From assembly GCA_902596585.1 (NCBI GenBank), contig CACJUL010000007.1, positions 1 through 54,540 on the forward strand: a DNA stretch of 54,540 nt, read 5' to 3'. This stretch comes from an uncultured Prochlorococcus sp. (GTDB lineage: Bacteria > Cyanobacteriota > Cyanobacteriia > PCC-6307 > Cyanobiaceae). Position numbers and translations under genes: made by a program. The notes under the pieces were generated by a model that saw nothing but the letters and a program-made list of their open reading frames with translations, made no database searches and was not told where the DNA came from. Shown here in pieces: positions 17,645-27,600 of this stretch. The stretch's first letter is position 1; the number at the start of each line of letters is the position of its first letter.

Positions 17645-18061
17645 TTGGATTCTTTTGATTCAACTACTAAAAATTTTAAAATCCCCTTATTAACTGATTC
17701 GGTATCTGCAGGATTTCCTTCTCCTGCAGATGACTATACAGAAGAAAATATTGATTTAAACGAACATTTAATATCAAATCCGTTTAGCACTTTTTTCCTT
17801 AGAGTTAAAGGTGACTCAATGATAAATGCAGGAATTAAAGATAAAGATTTAATAATAGTAGACAAGAGTTTAACAGCCAGGCCAGGTAATATTATCATTG
17901 CAATGATAGACGGGGAATTTACAATAAAAAGATTATCTATAAAAGATAATGAATTATATTTAAAAGCAGAAAATCATAATTATCCTGATTTTAGATTTAA
18001 AAACCATATTGATGTACAGATATGGGGGGTTGTTATTTATTCAATACATAGCTATTTATGA
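17645..18061 (+). CDS. umuD: UmuD-like S24 self-cleaving protein
   Basis: The regulatory subunit of translesion polymerase V; RecA-stimulated self-cleavage yields the active form. The 138-aa protein has an Ala22-Gly23 cleavage site in DSVSAGFPSPADDY, the nucleophile Ser58 in RVKGDSM and the general base Lys95 in TIKRL. The Ser-Lys spacing of 37 equals that of E. coli UmuD. There is no N-terminal helix-turn-helix, so it is UmuD rather than LexA. TTG start, no ATG upstream. Its TGA overlaps the umuC ATG (ATGA). Confidence 0.93.
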   Translation: MDSFDSTTKNFKIPLLTDSVSAGFPSPADDYTEENIDLNEHLISNPFSTFFLRVKGDSMINAGIKDKDLIIVDKSLTARPGNIIIAMIDGEFTIKRLSIKDNELYLKAENHNYPDFRFKNHIDVQIWGVVIYSIHSYL

Positions 18062-19344
18062 GAATTTCAAGTATTGATGCGATAGCTCTTATAGATGCTA
18101 ATAATTTTTACGCGTCATGTGAACAAAATATTAATCCTCATTTGAGAAATAAACCAGTAGTAATTTTATCTAATAATGACGGATGTATCATTGCGAGAAG
18201 TCCTGAAGCGCGAGCTTTAAAAATTAAAATGGGAACTCCGTATTTTAAGGTCAAAGAAAGATTAAATAAATTAGATGTAGCAGTCTTAAGCTCAAACTAC
18301 TCGCTTTACGGTGATATGAGCAGAAGACTAATGAATTTACTAAAAAACTACTGTGAACAGATAGAAATTTATTCTATTGACGAAGCATTTGTTTCTATTT
18401 CTAGACCTAATGATAAAAATCTATATCCTTGGGCAAGAAGCATAAGATCATTAATATATCAGAATCTAGGGATTACGATAACAGTAGGAATAGGAGAAAA
18501 TAAAGTGAGAGCAAAAATTGCTAATAAATTGGCTAAAAATATTGATTATTCAGCTGGAATATTTGATTTGGCTAGATCCGGAAATGAGAACAATTATTTG
18601 AAAGAAATTCGTGTAGATAAGATATGGGGAGTTGGGAAACAAACCTCTAATTGGTTACAAAGTAAAGGTATTAAAAATGCGAGAGAATTAAGAGATATGG
18701 AAGAAAATGAAATTATTAAGAAATTAGGCATCGTAGGGAAAAGACTGCAATTAGAACTGAAAGGTCATAAATGTCTGCCTATAGAAAAAAACATGAAATC
18801 AAAAAAAGAAATTCAGGTAAGCAGGAGTTTCGGTAGTCCCGTCACAAAATTAGAAGACTTAACTCAAGCACTGGCAACTCACGCAATAAAAGCGTCTGAA
18901 AAAATGAGAAGTCAGAATTTGCAATCATCTAACATTAGAGTATTTGCAAGAACTAGTAAATATTCAAGTCAAAATTATCAAAGAAGTGCTCATAGAAAAC
19001 TTACAAATGCAACAGACGACACAAATAATATTTTAAAAATAGTAGTCGAATTATCTAAAGAAATTCATAATCCCGAATATAAATTCTCAAAAGCTGGTGT
19101 TTTACTACAGGATTTAACTAATAGCAAATATTTACAGCAATCCGTTATCAATTACAAATCTCAGAAAGACTTAAAAAAGTCAACAAATCTTATGCGAACT
19201 ATTGATTTATTAAATAAAAGATTTAACAATAATGCAATTACATGGGCTATTACAAAAAAGCCACAAAGTTGGATGATGAATAAGAATTACTTAAGTCGCT
19301 CATCTACAACTGATATAGAACAAATCCCAACTATAGTAAAGTAA
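18058..19344 (+). CDS. umuC: translesion DNA polymerase V catalytic subunit
   Basis: A Y-family polymerase that copies past lesions in the SOS response. The 428-aa protein has ALIDANNFYASCE (metal Asp13, steric-gate Tyr18), the SPEARALKIKMGTP finger region, YSIDEAF with Asp108/Glu109, a helix-hairpin-helix WGVGKQTSNWLQ, and the C-terminal little-finger domain with VSRSFGSPV. It is translationally coupled to umuD by a 4-base overlap. The stop codon opens a run of 14 A residues that ends in the ATG of the next gene. Confidence 0.95.
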   Translation: MRISSIDAIALIDANNFYASCEQNINPHLRNKPVVILSNNDGCIIARSPEARALKIKMGTPYFKVKERLNKLDVAVLSSNYSLYGDMSRRLMNLLKNYCEQIEIYSIDEAFVSISRPNDKNLYPWARSIRSLIYQNLGITITVGIGENKVRAKIANKLAKNIDYSAGIFDLARSGNENNYLKEIRVDKIWGVGKQTSNWLQSKGIKNARELRDMEENEIIKKLGIVGKRLQLELKGHKCLPIEKNMKSKKEIQVSRSFGSPVTKLEDLTQALATHAIKASEKMRSQNLQSSNIRVFARTSKYSSQNYQRSAHRKLTNATDDTNNILKIVVELSKEIHNPEYKFSKAGVLLQDLTNSKYLQQSVINYKSQKDLKKSTNLMRTIDLLNKRFNNNAITWAITKKPQSWMMNKNYLSRSSTTDIEQIPTIVK

Positions 19345-19355
19345 AAAAAAAAAAA

Positions 19356-19823
19356 ATGGAATTTATAATATTTTTAAGCAAATTAGATAAAGAGATTCTT
19401 GATTTACTAATAAAAGCGAACTATGTCGTTGAAGAAAATAAAATTGAATGTCTCTTAAACAGAGAAATAAAAGGACTACATAATTTTGAAGAAAATAAAA
19501 TAGTAATATGTACTAAAAATGCAAAAAGAAAAACAAATTATAAAAATAAAAAGCAACATCAAAATAAAGATAACTTCAAAACAAAACTTGCAATAAGAAA
19601 AGCTTTAAGACATGAAGCCAGTCATGCAATACAAAAATGTAATGACAATAAAATAGTAGGAGATATTAAATATTTAGAAAGTAAATTGCATCAAAGCAAG
19701 AGAAAGGCATTAGAGTTCTCTACATCTAATTTTTCTGGAACATATGAAAAAGAAGTTGAAGCTTATGTTCTTGAAGATAAACCCAAAAAGGTAAAAAACT
19801 TGCTTAAAAAATACTGCCTATAA
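19356..19823 (+). CDS. putative small HExxH zinc peptidase in the umuDC unit
   Basis: A 155-aa basic protein, 11 bases after umuC and therefore probably in the same SOS transcript. It contains RHEASHAIQKC: His86-Glu87-x-x-His90 matches the zincin HExxH motif within a predicted helix. About 45 residues later, EKEVEAYVLED could supply the third ligand (Glu133 or Glu135), as in gluzincin-type enzymes. There is no signal peptide or membrane span, so it would act in the cytoplasm. The Lys/Asn-rich stretch before the motif (residues 55-78) looks like a flexible insertion. Family not recognised; peptidase activity is inferred from the motif only. Confidence 0.72.
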   Translation: MEFIIFLSKLDKEILDLLIKANYVVEENKIECLLNREIKGLHNFEENKIVICTKNAKRKTNYKNKKQHQNKDNFKTKLAIRKALRHEASHAIQKCNDNKIVGDIKYLESKLHQSKRKALEFSTSNFSGTYEKEVEAYVLEDKPKKVKNLLKKYCL

Positions 19824-19837
19824 ATCAAAAAAGAAAA

Positions 19838-21871
19838 TTAATTAGCAATAAAATTGCCGCAACGTTGTTTGTCTAGGAAATTCATATGTTTTCTTTCTGA
19901 ATAGTATAGTTCCTGAAATTTGATCGCATCTGAGTTTAAATCCTTAAAAAGATCATCTACTTCTTTATTTGAATTTGACGAACCTGCGGAAGAATTATCA
20001 ATTAAAATAGATATACAATTTTCTAAAGTTTTTAATCTCTGAGAACTCCAAGATTCGATTAAGTGTCTACATCTTTTAAGAGAATTGTACTTCTCAATAA
20101 GTGATAAAGTACCAAGTAAATTGTCTTTAGGATTACTAAGCAAAGTTAAAAACAACTCATTTGGATTAACAAAAATATTAACTTTATTTGATGATTCAGG
20201 ATTATTAAGTGATAAGTAATCAGGTAGAAGTGAAATTAAATTAATAGCAAAAAAATCCTTTTGAAGAATTTGATTATTTGATTTTTTTAAATCATTTAGA
20301 TAATTGGAACCTAAATTGTTTTGTTCAATTTTAGAAATGATTTCCCATATATTTTGAATATATTTAGTATTAAAAACATTAATCTCTCTTTTAAGAAATT
20401 CCTCACGAATAAAAAGTCTTAAATCAGGACAATGTAAATAATAAAATATTATTTCCGATTCATTTTTCTCGCGTCGGGAAATTTCATTTGGTTTTTCAAA
20501 TTTTGCAGATCTCCCATGCCATCGATAACCTTTAACTTGATTTCTTAAATCTTGTTCAAACTGTATTGCCAACCGGGCTTGTCCCTTACTTAATCGTTCA
20601 GAAACTTTTTGTAAATAAAGAGTTCTAGTTGATGATTGAGGTAATTTACTCAACAATTTTACCAATAAAGAAATAACACTTTGAAAATTTTCAGACTTGG
20701 TTAAATCTTTATCTTTAAAAATTTGATCTATCTCCCAGTCAATCCAAAAGAGCGCATTATCAACCAAATTAAAATAATCTTCTGAAGTATGTATGTTCAA
20801 ATATTCATCTGGATCTTTAAAATCACTAATTTGCAGTATCTTAAGGTTAATTTGATCATGAAGAGATAGACTCTCTACTTCTTTGATTACTCTTTTAGTG
20901 GCTAATATCCCAGCATTATCAGAATCAAAATTTAAGATTATATTTTTATTATCTGTAAATCTACAAAGTTGTGAAATTTGGTACTTATTTAGTGCAGTTC
21001 CTAGTGAAGCCACAGCATTAGTAATACCTTTTGAATGAAGTGAAATCACATCAAAGTATCCTTCAACTATGATAGCTTTATCTCTTTTTCTTATATTGCC
21101 AGAGGCTCTTTCAAAACCAAACAACATTTTTCCTTTTTCAAATACCTCTGATTCAGGAGAATTAAGATACTTGGGTTCCTGACCATCAAGAGATCTGCCA
21201 CCAAAGGCTACTACACGTCCCTGAATATCATGAATTGGAACAATTAATCTATTTCTAAAACGATCATAAATCTTGTCAGAATTATCTTTAGAAATTGCTA
21301 GACCCGAAGCGACTATAAGATTAGTAGGAAATTTTTCTACCTTGGATAGATAGTTAAACAAATCATTCCAAGAATTTGGAGCAAAACCTAATTCAAAATT
21401 TTCAATAATTGTATTATTAAAATTTCTCTTAGATATTAAATATTTCATTGCTTCAACGCCTAAAGAATTATTTAATTGAGACTTAAACCAATTTTTAGCT
21501 ACCCTTAAGATTTTATAAAGCTCTTCCTTTTTAGATAAATGCTTCTTATATGTTTCTAATTGAGGACCCTCAAGATTAGAAACATTAATATTGTTTTTTT
21601 TCGCAAGTGAAAGTACAACATCAGAAAAGTTAGCACGAGTAAATTCCATTAAAAATTTAATAGAGTTACCACCAGCACCACAAGAAAAACAATAATAAAA
21701 TTGTTTACTCGGTGATACTGTCATAGAGGGCTTTGTATCATCATGAAAAGGACAAATTCCTACAAATTCCTTCCCTTTTTTTTTAAGGACAATATGTTCA
21801 GAAATAACGTCAACAATATCAGCCTTTTCCTTAACCTCCTGAATAGTTCGTGGGTGGATAGAATGAACCAT
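19838..21871 (-). CDS. dnaG: DNA primase
   Basis: Synthesises RNA primers at the replication fork. The 677-aa protein has the CHC2 zinc finger (Cys40, His43, Cys61, Cys64 in CPFHDDTKPS and YYCFSCGAGGN), the RNA polymerase basic domain with DRFRNRLIVPIHDIQGRVVAFGGR, the TOPRIM core IIVEGYFDVISLHSKG with NFDSDNAGI, and a long divergent C-terminal DnaB-interacting region. Length is normal for cyanobacteria. It converges on the zincin-like gene with 14 bases between stops. Confidence 0.97.
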   Translation of the reverse strand: MVHSIHPRTIQEVKEKADIVDVISEHIVLKKKGKEFVGICPFHDDTKPSMTVSPSKQFYYCFSCGAGGNSIKFLMEFTRANFSDVVLSLAKKNNINVSNLEGPQLETYKKHLSKKEELYKILRVAKNWFKSQLNNSLGVEAMKYLISKRNFNNTIIENFELGFAPNSWNDLFNYLSKVEKFPTNLIVASGLAISKDNSDKIYDRFRNRLIVPIHDIQGRVVAFGGRSLDGQEPKYLNSPESEVFEKGKMLFGFERASGNIRKRDKAIIVEGYFDVISLHSKGITNAVASLGTALNKYQISQLCRFTDNKNIILNFDSDNAGILATKRVIKEVESLSLHDQINLKILQISDFKDPDEYLNIHTSEDYFNLVDNALFWIDWEIDQIFKDKDLTKSENFQSVISLLVKLLSKLPQSSTRTLYLQKVSERLSKGQARLAIQFEQDLRNQVKGYRWHGRSAKFEKPNEISRREKNESEIIFYYLHCPDLRLFIREEFLKREINVFNTKYIQNIWEIISKIEQNNLGSNYLNDLKKSNNQILQKDFFAINLISLLPDYLSLNNPESSNKVNIFVNPNELFLTLLSNPKDNLLGTLSLIEKYNSLKRCRHLIESWSSQRLKTLENCISILIDNSSAGSSNSNKEVDDLFKDLNSDAIKFQELYYSERKHMNFLDKQRCGNFIAN

Positions 21872-21965
21872 TGGGTTTTTATCAAGAAATAAATAATGAT
21901 TTATTTGTTATAGTTCAAAATTAAATAAGAATCTACTTAATTTCACAATAAATATATTTAATTAA

Positions 21966-22856
21966 ATGATAAATATCTCAAAAATAGAAAATAGATTGAA
22001 TTCATTAAAAAAGTTTAATTTAATATTTGCCTCATTCTTCTTTAGTTTAATGACTTTGTGCGTAAAAAAAATTGATAATGGGGTGCCTATTTATGAATTA
22101 GTTTTCTTCAGATCAATAATAAGTCTATTGATAACAAGATCAATACTTAACCATAAAAAAATAAATCCATGGGGAAACAATAAACCTCTACTAACATTAA
22201 GAGGATTATTAGGAACTTTAGCTTTAGTTTGTATTTTTTATGCGATAAGAAATTTGCCTCTTAGTATATCTACAGTAATTCAATATACATATCCTATTTT
22301 TATATCAATTTTTGCTGGTATGTTTATAAACGAAAAAATAACTAGAAATATTGTTATTGCTTTAATGATTGGATGGACTGGAATATTAATAATATTAAAT
22401 TCAACTCAATTATCTAACATAAATGTTGAAATTGAAAATATTTGGGTTTTTATTGCTTTTCTTGGCTCAATTTTCACTGCATTAGCATACGTCACAGTTA
22501 AGAAACTTGCATTTACTGAAGATGTTTATGTAATCATTCAATATTTCCCACTTGTTTCATTAATAATTTTAATGCCAATTACTTTCATAAACTGGGTAAC
22601 TCCAAATTGGAATGATTTAATTTGGATAATTGGCATTGGCTTATTTACTCAATTAGGGCAGACTTTTTTAACTTTAGGATTAAAACGTTTACCTGCTTCT
22701 GAAGCTTCAACTATTAACTATTTACAAGTTTTTTTCGGATCAATATGGGGGATTATATTTTTCAATGAAACTATAAACATTAATTTTTTAATTGGTGCAT
22801 TATTAGTTTTATTAGGAACTATTATATCTACTACCAAAATAATCAAAAAGACATAG
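21966..22856 (+). CDS. DMT-superfamily EamA permease
   Basis: A 296-aa membrane protein with about ten spans arranged as two EamA repeats. The first (residues about 15-145) contains PIYELVFFRSIISLLITRS and TYPIFISIFAGMFINEK. The second (160-290) contains EASTINYLQVFFGSIWGIIFFNE, the paired motif of the second repeat. Drug/metabolite transporter family; substrate unknown (amino acids, nucleobases and metabolites are all known for relatives). ATG start, 94 bases from divergent dnaG. Confidence 0.88.
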   Translation: MINISKIENRLNSLKKFNLIFASFFFSLMTLCVKKIDNGVPIYELVFFRSIISLLITRSILNHKKINPWGNNKPLLTLRGLLGTLALVCIFYAIRNLPLSISTVIQYTYPIFISIFAGMFINEKITRNIVIALMIGWTGILIILNSTQLSNINVEIENIWVFIAFLGSIFTALAYVTVKKLAFTEDVYVIIQYFPLVSLIILMPITFINWVTPNWNDLIWIIGIGLFTQLGQTFLTLGLKRLPASEASTINYLQVFFGSIWGIIFFNETININFLIGALLVLLGTIISTTKIIKKT

Positions 22857-22877
22857 AATAGTAAAAAGAATAAAAAA

Positions 22878-23237
22878 ATGGTGAAGTTTATCTATTTGAC
22901 CTTTTTATTTTGTTTTATGCCTTTACTGCAGGTAAATGCCTCGACTCCTAAGTCAGTAACTTGTACAAGAACTGAATATAGAGAGGAATATATTCCTGGA
23001 ACAAAATCTAGCCCAGGCTACGTAAAAAGTTATGAGGTAGAAGTGGTAATACCTTGCAGTGGCGAAAGTAAAGCTGAAAAAATAGATGATAATGACTGTA
23101 GCGAAGGTTCTTTCATAGGAGGCCTCCTAGGAGCAGGAGTAGCTCTTTCCACTTCTAGAGGAAAGGATAGATTTTGGGCCGTACCTGCTGGTGGTACAGC
23201 AGGAGCATTAATTGGATGCCAGGTGGATGGTGGTTAA
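22878..23237 (+). CDS. secreted Gly-rich hypothetical protein upstream of ruvA
   Basis: A 119-aa protein with a clear signal peptide (hydrophobic KFIYLTFLFCFMPLL, probable cleavage after VNA at residue 21). The mature part has four cysteines that could pair in the periplasm and a C-terminal glycine-zipper-like region (FIGGLLGAGVALSTSRGK, then AGGTAGALIGCQ). Glycine zippers often associate with membranes. Its stop is directly followed by the ruvA TTG with no gap, so the two are probably coupled. Conserved-looking, function unknown. Confidence 0.72.
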   Translation: MVKFIYLTFLFCFMPLLQVNASTPKSVTCTRTEYREEYIPGTKSSPGYVKSYEVEVVIPCSGESKAEKIDDNDCSEGSFIGGLLGAGVALSTSRGKDRFWAVPAGGTAGALIGCQVDGG

Positions 23238-23915
23238 TTGATTAGTTGGATAAGCGGAAAACTTGTAGAATCATGGCAAACAAATCAGAAATTTTTTGTT
23301 TTGATAAACTGTCAAGGATTAGGATACGAAATTCAGATTTTAGAGCCATTTTTTCTTAAATTAAAAACAAATCAGATAACTAGTGAAAAGATTGTCCTTT
23401 GGATTAAACACATAAAAAAAGAAGATTCAGATTTGTTATTTGGCTTTGCAACAAAAGATCAAAAAAATTTCTTTAATGACATTTTAGAAATTAGAGGTAT
23501 TGGATCTCAAATTGGTATGGGGATATTAAATAAATTTTCTATTAAAGAAATTATCGATGCAATAAATTGCCAAAACAAGAAATTAATTTGTTCTGTTCCT
23601 GGTATAGGACAAAAAATGGCAGAAAGATTGTTTTTAGAATTAAAAAATAAATTTAAAAATGATATATACAAGCATGAAAAAAAACATGCGAATGAATTTC
23701 TAAATCAAAATATCGAAATCAATAAAATGATCGATGACCTTCTTTTAACTCTTCAATCATTAAACTATAAGAAAAAAGAAATAAATACTATTTTACCAGT
23801 TATTATTAAAGAATTAGATATTTCTTCTAAAAAAGAAAATAATCTATCTTTTGAAAATTTATTGAAGTTAGCAATGAATTATCTAGAAAAAGATAGTAGT
23901 AATATAGTCAGATGA
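23238..23915 (+). CDS. ruvA: Holliday junction DNA helicase subunit RuvA
   Basis: Binds four-way junctions and recruits RuvB for branch migration. The 225-aa protein has the N-terminal OB domain (ISWISGKLVES, VLINCQGLGYEIQI), two helix-hairpin-helix motifs (ILEIRGIGSQIGMGIL and SVPGIGQKMAERLFLELK), and a short C-terminal domain III after a Lys/Asn-rich linker. TTG start, placed directly after the preceding stop. No LexA-type operator is visible upstream. The rpsO gene begins 33 bases downstream. Confidence 0.95.
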   Translation: MISWISGKLVESWQTNQKFFVLINCQGLGYEIQILEPFFLKLKTNQITSEKIVLWIKHIKKEDSDLLFGFATKDQKNFFNDILEIRGIGSQIGMGILNKFSIKEIIDAINCQNKKLICSVPGIGQKMAERLFLELKNKFKNDIYKHEKKHANEFLNQNIEINKMIDDLLLTLQSLNYKKKEINTILPVIIKELDISSKKENNLSFENLLKLAMNYLEKDSSNIVR

Positions 23916-23948
23916 CGTAGTATTATAGATTGAAGAAATATAAATTTT

Positions 23949-24218
23949 ATGTCATTAGATACGGCTGAAAAACAGAAGCTTATTGAAGCCCATCAAGTTC
24001 ATGCAACAGATACAGGCTCAGCTGAAGTACAAGTTGCAATGCTCTCTAAAAGAATTACAAAATTAAGCGACCACTTACAAGGAAATATTCATGATTTCGC
24101 ATCAAGGCAAGGATTATTAAAAATGATTGGCAAAAGAAAAAGATTACTATCATACATTAAAGATAAAAATTTACAAAAATATCAAGATTTGGTGAAGAAA
24201 ATTGGAATCAGAGGATGA
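23949..24218 (+). CDS. rpsO: 30S ribosomal protein S15
   Basis: Primary 16S rRNA-binding protein that joins helices 20-22. The 89-aa length is exactly typical. The sequence has [22 protein letters not shown] and the conserved [16 protein letters not shown] motif near the C-terminus. ATG start. It is followed 9 bases later by the PAM68 homologue, suggesting one transcript. Confidence 0.98.
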   Translation: MSLDTAEKQKLIEAHQVHATDTGSAEVQVAMLSKRITKLSDHLQGNIHDFASRQGLLKMIGKRKRLLSYIKDKNLQKYQDLVKKIGIRG

Positions 24219-24227
24219 TTTCCATAT

Positions 24228-24677
24228 ATGAAAAAAAAACAATCAAAAAAAAAGCTACTTAATAAAAAGAAAAGAAATAATGCTGATAAAACAGCTTTTG
24301 CAAATATAGATAGAAAATCTAAAATTTATACTCCCCAAAAGCCCACATCAAGTGGTATTCCTAAATATGTTGCTGATAGGATGGCAAGAAGAATATTTTT
24401 TACTGCAGGAATACCGACAATCATGGGCATGTCAGTATTTGTTATTAGCTACATAGTTGTTACTAGAAATATTGCAGAAATACCTCCTTCTTCAACAATT
24501 GCAATTTCAGCCTTATTTTTCTTATTAGGTCTTGCTGGATTAAGTTTTGGAATATTATCTGCTAGTTGGGATGAGGCGCCTGGATCTTTCTTCGGAATTG
24601 AAAATATTCCAATGAATATACAGCGAGCTAAAGCCGCCTTTAAACCTGCAAGTCAAAATTTTGAGGAGAAAAGTTAA
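24228..24677 (+). CDS. PAM68-family photosystem II assembly protein (DUF3464)
   Basis: A 149-aa protein with a very basic N-terminus (many Lys/Arg in residues 2-17), RKSKIYTPQKPTSSGIPKYVADRMARR, two transmembrane helices (about 57-78 and 88-111), and the conserved SASWDEAPGSFFGIENI. This arrangement is that of PAM68/Sll0933, which helps assemble CP43/CP47 modules of PSII in thylakoids. It is directly behind rpsO and converges with dnaE, one base apart. Confidence 0.9.
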   Translation: MKKKQSKKKLLNKKKRNNADKTAFANIDRKSKIYTPQKPTSSGIPKYVADRMARRIFFTAGIPTIMGMSVFVISYIVVTRNIAEIPPSSTIAISALFFLLGLAGLSFGILSASWDEAPGSFFGIENIPMNIQRAKAAFKPASQNFEEKS

Positions 24678-24678
24678 T

Positions 24679-27600
24679 CTAAGAAACTAAAGATTTCAAA
24701 TTAATTTTGAACGATTTATCCTCTAATAGTTTGCATGCTCCATTGATATCACCTACACAGAATTGGTCCCCAAATTTAACGTAAGTAATATTATTTTTGT
24801 ATCTTACTGCAGCTAAAACTGGAATTTTAATTCCGCATTTTCCTTTATCTGGTTTAAATTTTACTAAACAGTCTCTTAATGTGTTTTGAACTCTTACATC
24901 AGATGCTTGAGAATGTTCAAGATTGATAATTAGTAATTTAAGGTTATCTATTTCTCTGCAATCATCAATTATTAATTGGGTTTTGTCACTTTTTTTATCA
25001 ATTGTTCCCCACACCAACAATCTAGTATCTGTTAAAAGAAATTCTGATAGTCTGATATAAGTTTTAGGGAAAACTACCGCTTCACAATTTCCAGAAAGAT
25101 CTTCAAGTTGAACTATGGCCATCCTATCTCCTTTTCTGGTAGTTATTTGCTTTAACTCAGGGATCATTCCAACTAAAGAGACTTTAGTTCTATCTTTTAA
25201 TTCCTCTAATTGTGAGATACATGTCGGAGAAACAAGCTTTGCTGGCTGAGCTAAATGTTTTAGTGGATGATCAGATAAATAAAAACCTAAGAGTTGCTTT
25301 TCTAATTTTAACTTCTCAATAAGTGTATAATCATCAACCTTAGCAAGTTGTGAGTCAGAAAATGCTACATCAGAAAATTCTTCTTTAGAATCAAATAAAT
25401 TCCCTTGGCCAGACAATCTATCACGATTTCGTGAAGTAGCCCAATCAATGACATGTTCAAGATCTGACAATAATTGAGCTCTATTATTGTTATTAGAGAA
25501 CTCGTCTAATGCACCACAATGAATTAGTGATTCAATGTTTCTTTTGTTAAGAACATTAGAAGGTAAACGATCACACAAATCTGATAATGACTTAAAACGT
25601 CCAAAATTATTACGATTTTCAATTATATTTCTTATTGCAGATTCACCTAAATTTTTAATCGCCGAAAGACCAAATAAAATTTGATTATTCTTAATAGTAA
25701 AATCAGTTCCAGAGAAATTAATGCTAGGTGATATGACTTCTATACCCATCGAATAACAATTAGAAATATATCTTTGCATCTTGTCAGTTGATCCAGAATT
25801 TACACTCAAAAGAGCAGCCATATAAGCAACAGGAAAATGAGCTTTTAAAAATGCAGTTTGATAAGTAACTGCTCCATATGCGGTTGAGTGGCTTTTATTA
25901 AAACAATATTCTGCAAATAAAACCATTTGATCAAAAAGATCATTTGCTAATTTTTCATTAACACCTTTCTTCATAGAGCCACTAACAAATATATTCCTAT
26001 GTTTTACCATCTCTGACACTTTCTTTTTCCCCATTGCCCTTCGAAGTAAATCTGCATCACCAAGAGAATAACCAGCTAAATCTTGAGCGATTTTCATAAT
26101 TTGTTCTTGGTAAACCATAATTCCATAAGTCTCTGTAAGGATGGACTTAATAAAAGGATGAGGAAAATCTACTTTCTCATTCCCATTTTTTCTATTTATA
26201 AATTTAGGGATAAGGCCTGCGTCAAGAGGTCCAGGTCTATAAAGAGCCAAGATAGATGAAATATCCTCAAGAGAATTAGGTTTAAAGTCTTTTACAACCT
26301 GTTTCATCCCAGAAGATTCAAGTTGAAATATACCTTCAAGATCACCTCTGCCAATCAATTCAAAGGTTTTAACATCATTTTGCGGTAACTCATCAATATT
26401 TATTGTCTTCCCAGTGGATTGATTTATAAGAGAGACTGTCTTTTCAATCATAGTAAGATTTTTAAGGCCCAAGAAATCCATTTTCAATAATCCAAGTGAT
26501 TCAATATCATCCATAGAATATTGAGTTATTATTTGTCCCTCATTATTCCTTTGAAGAGGTACAAGTTCGTCTAGAGGGTCTGATGCAATAACTACTCCTG
26601 CAGCATGAACACCATATGTTTTATTGGTTCCTTCTATTCTTAAAGCTAAATCTATCCATCTTTTAACTCTATTATCATTAATATATTTTTCTCTAAACTC
26701 CTGGCTAGGAGAATTCTTTTCAATCATTTCTTTAAGTTTATAAGGCTTCCCTCTTACTACCGGAATTAACTTAGCCAATTTATCTGCCTCTCCATAAGGT
26801 ATATCTAGAACTCTTGCAACATCCTTTAAAACTGCTTTAGAAGTCATTTTATTAAAAGTAATTATTTGTGCGACTTTATCCTCTCCATATCGGTCAGTAA
26901 CATACTCAATAACTTCATTTCTCCTATCAATACAAAAATCAGTATCAATATCTGGCATAGACTTTCTTGCTGGATTTAAAAATCTCTCAAACAATAAACC
27001 ATGCTCAACTGGGTCTATATTGGTGATTTGAAGTGCATAGGCTACCAATGAACCTGCTGCAGAACCTCTTCCCGGTCCTACTGGTATACAATTATCTCTA
27101 GCAAATTTGATATAGTCCCAAACAACCAAAAAGTAATCAGGGAACCCCATATTTTTTATAATTTTCAACTCGGAAGATAGTCTTTCAATATATATTTGAT
27201 CAATTTCTGAAAGATCATTTTTTTTAAGTCTTTTTAAAAGGCCTTCATTAGATAATTTTGTTAATAAAGAAAAAGAATCTTTTTCGTCGACAATAGGAAA
27301 CTTCGGCATCCTATACTTACCAAACAAATCAAATACTTCAATTTTTTGAGATATTTCAAATGTATTATTTACTGCCTCTTCAATAGATTCATCATCAATA
27401 TGATCTTTAAAAAGTTCAAGCATTTCATTTTCACTTTTAATATATTCAGTACCGGTATATCTCAATCTTTTTTCATCGCTTATTAGCTTTCCAGTTAAAA
27501 CGCAAAGCAAGGCATCATGTGATTCTACATCCATATTTGATATGTAGTGCGCATCATTGGTAGCGATGACTTTTATTTGGTGCTTCTTACCAATTTTCAA

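Noticed and set aside
21881-21911. AAATAAAT...ATTTATTT inverted repeat near the dnaG start, as an operator or terminator
   Set aside because: All A/T and short; such repeats arise by chance in this composition and there is no T run or known operator match.
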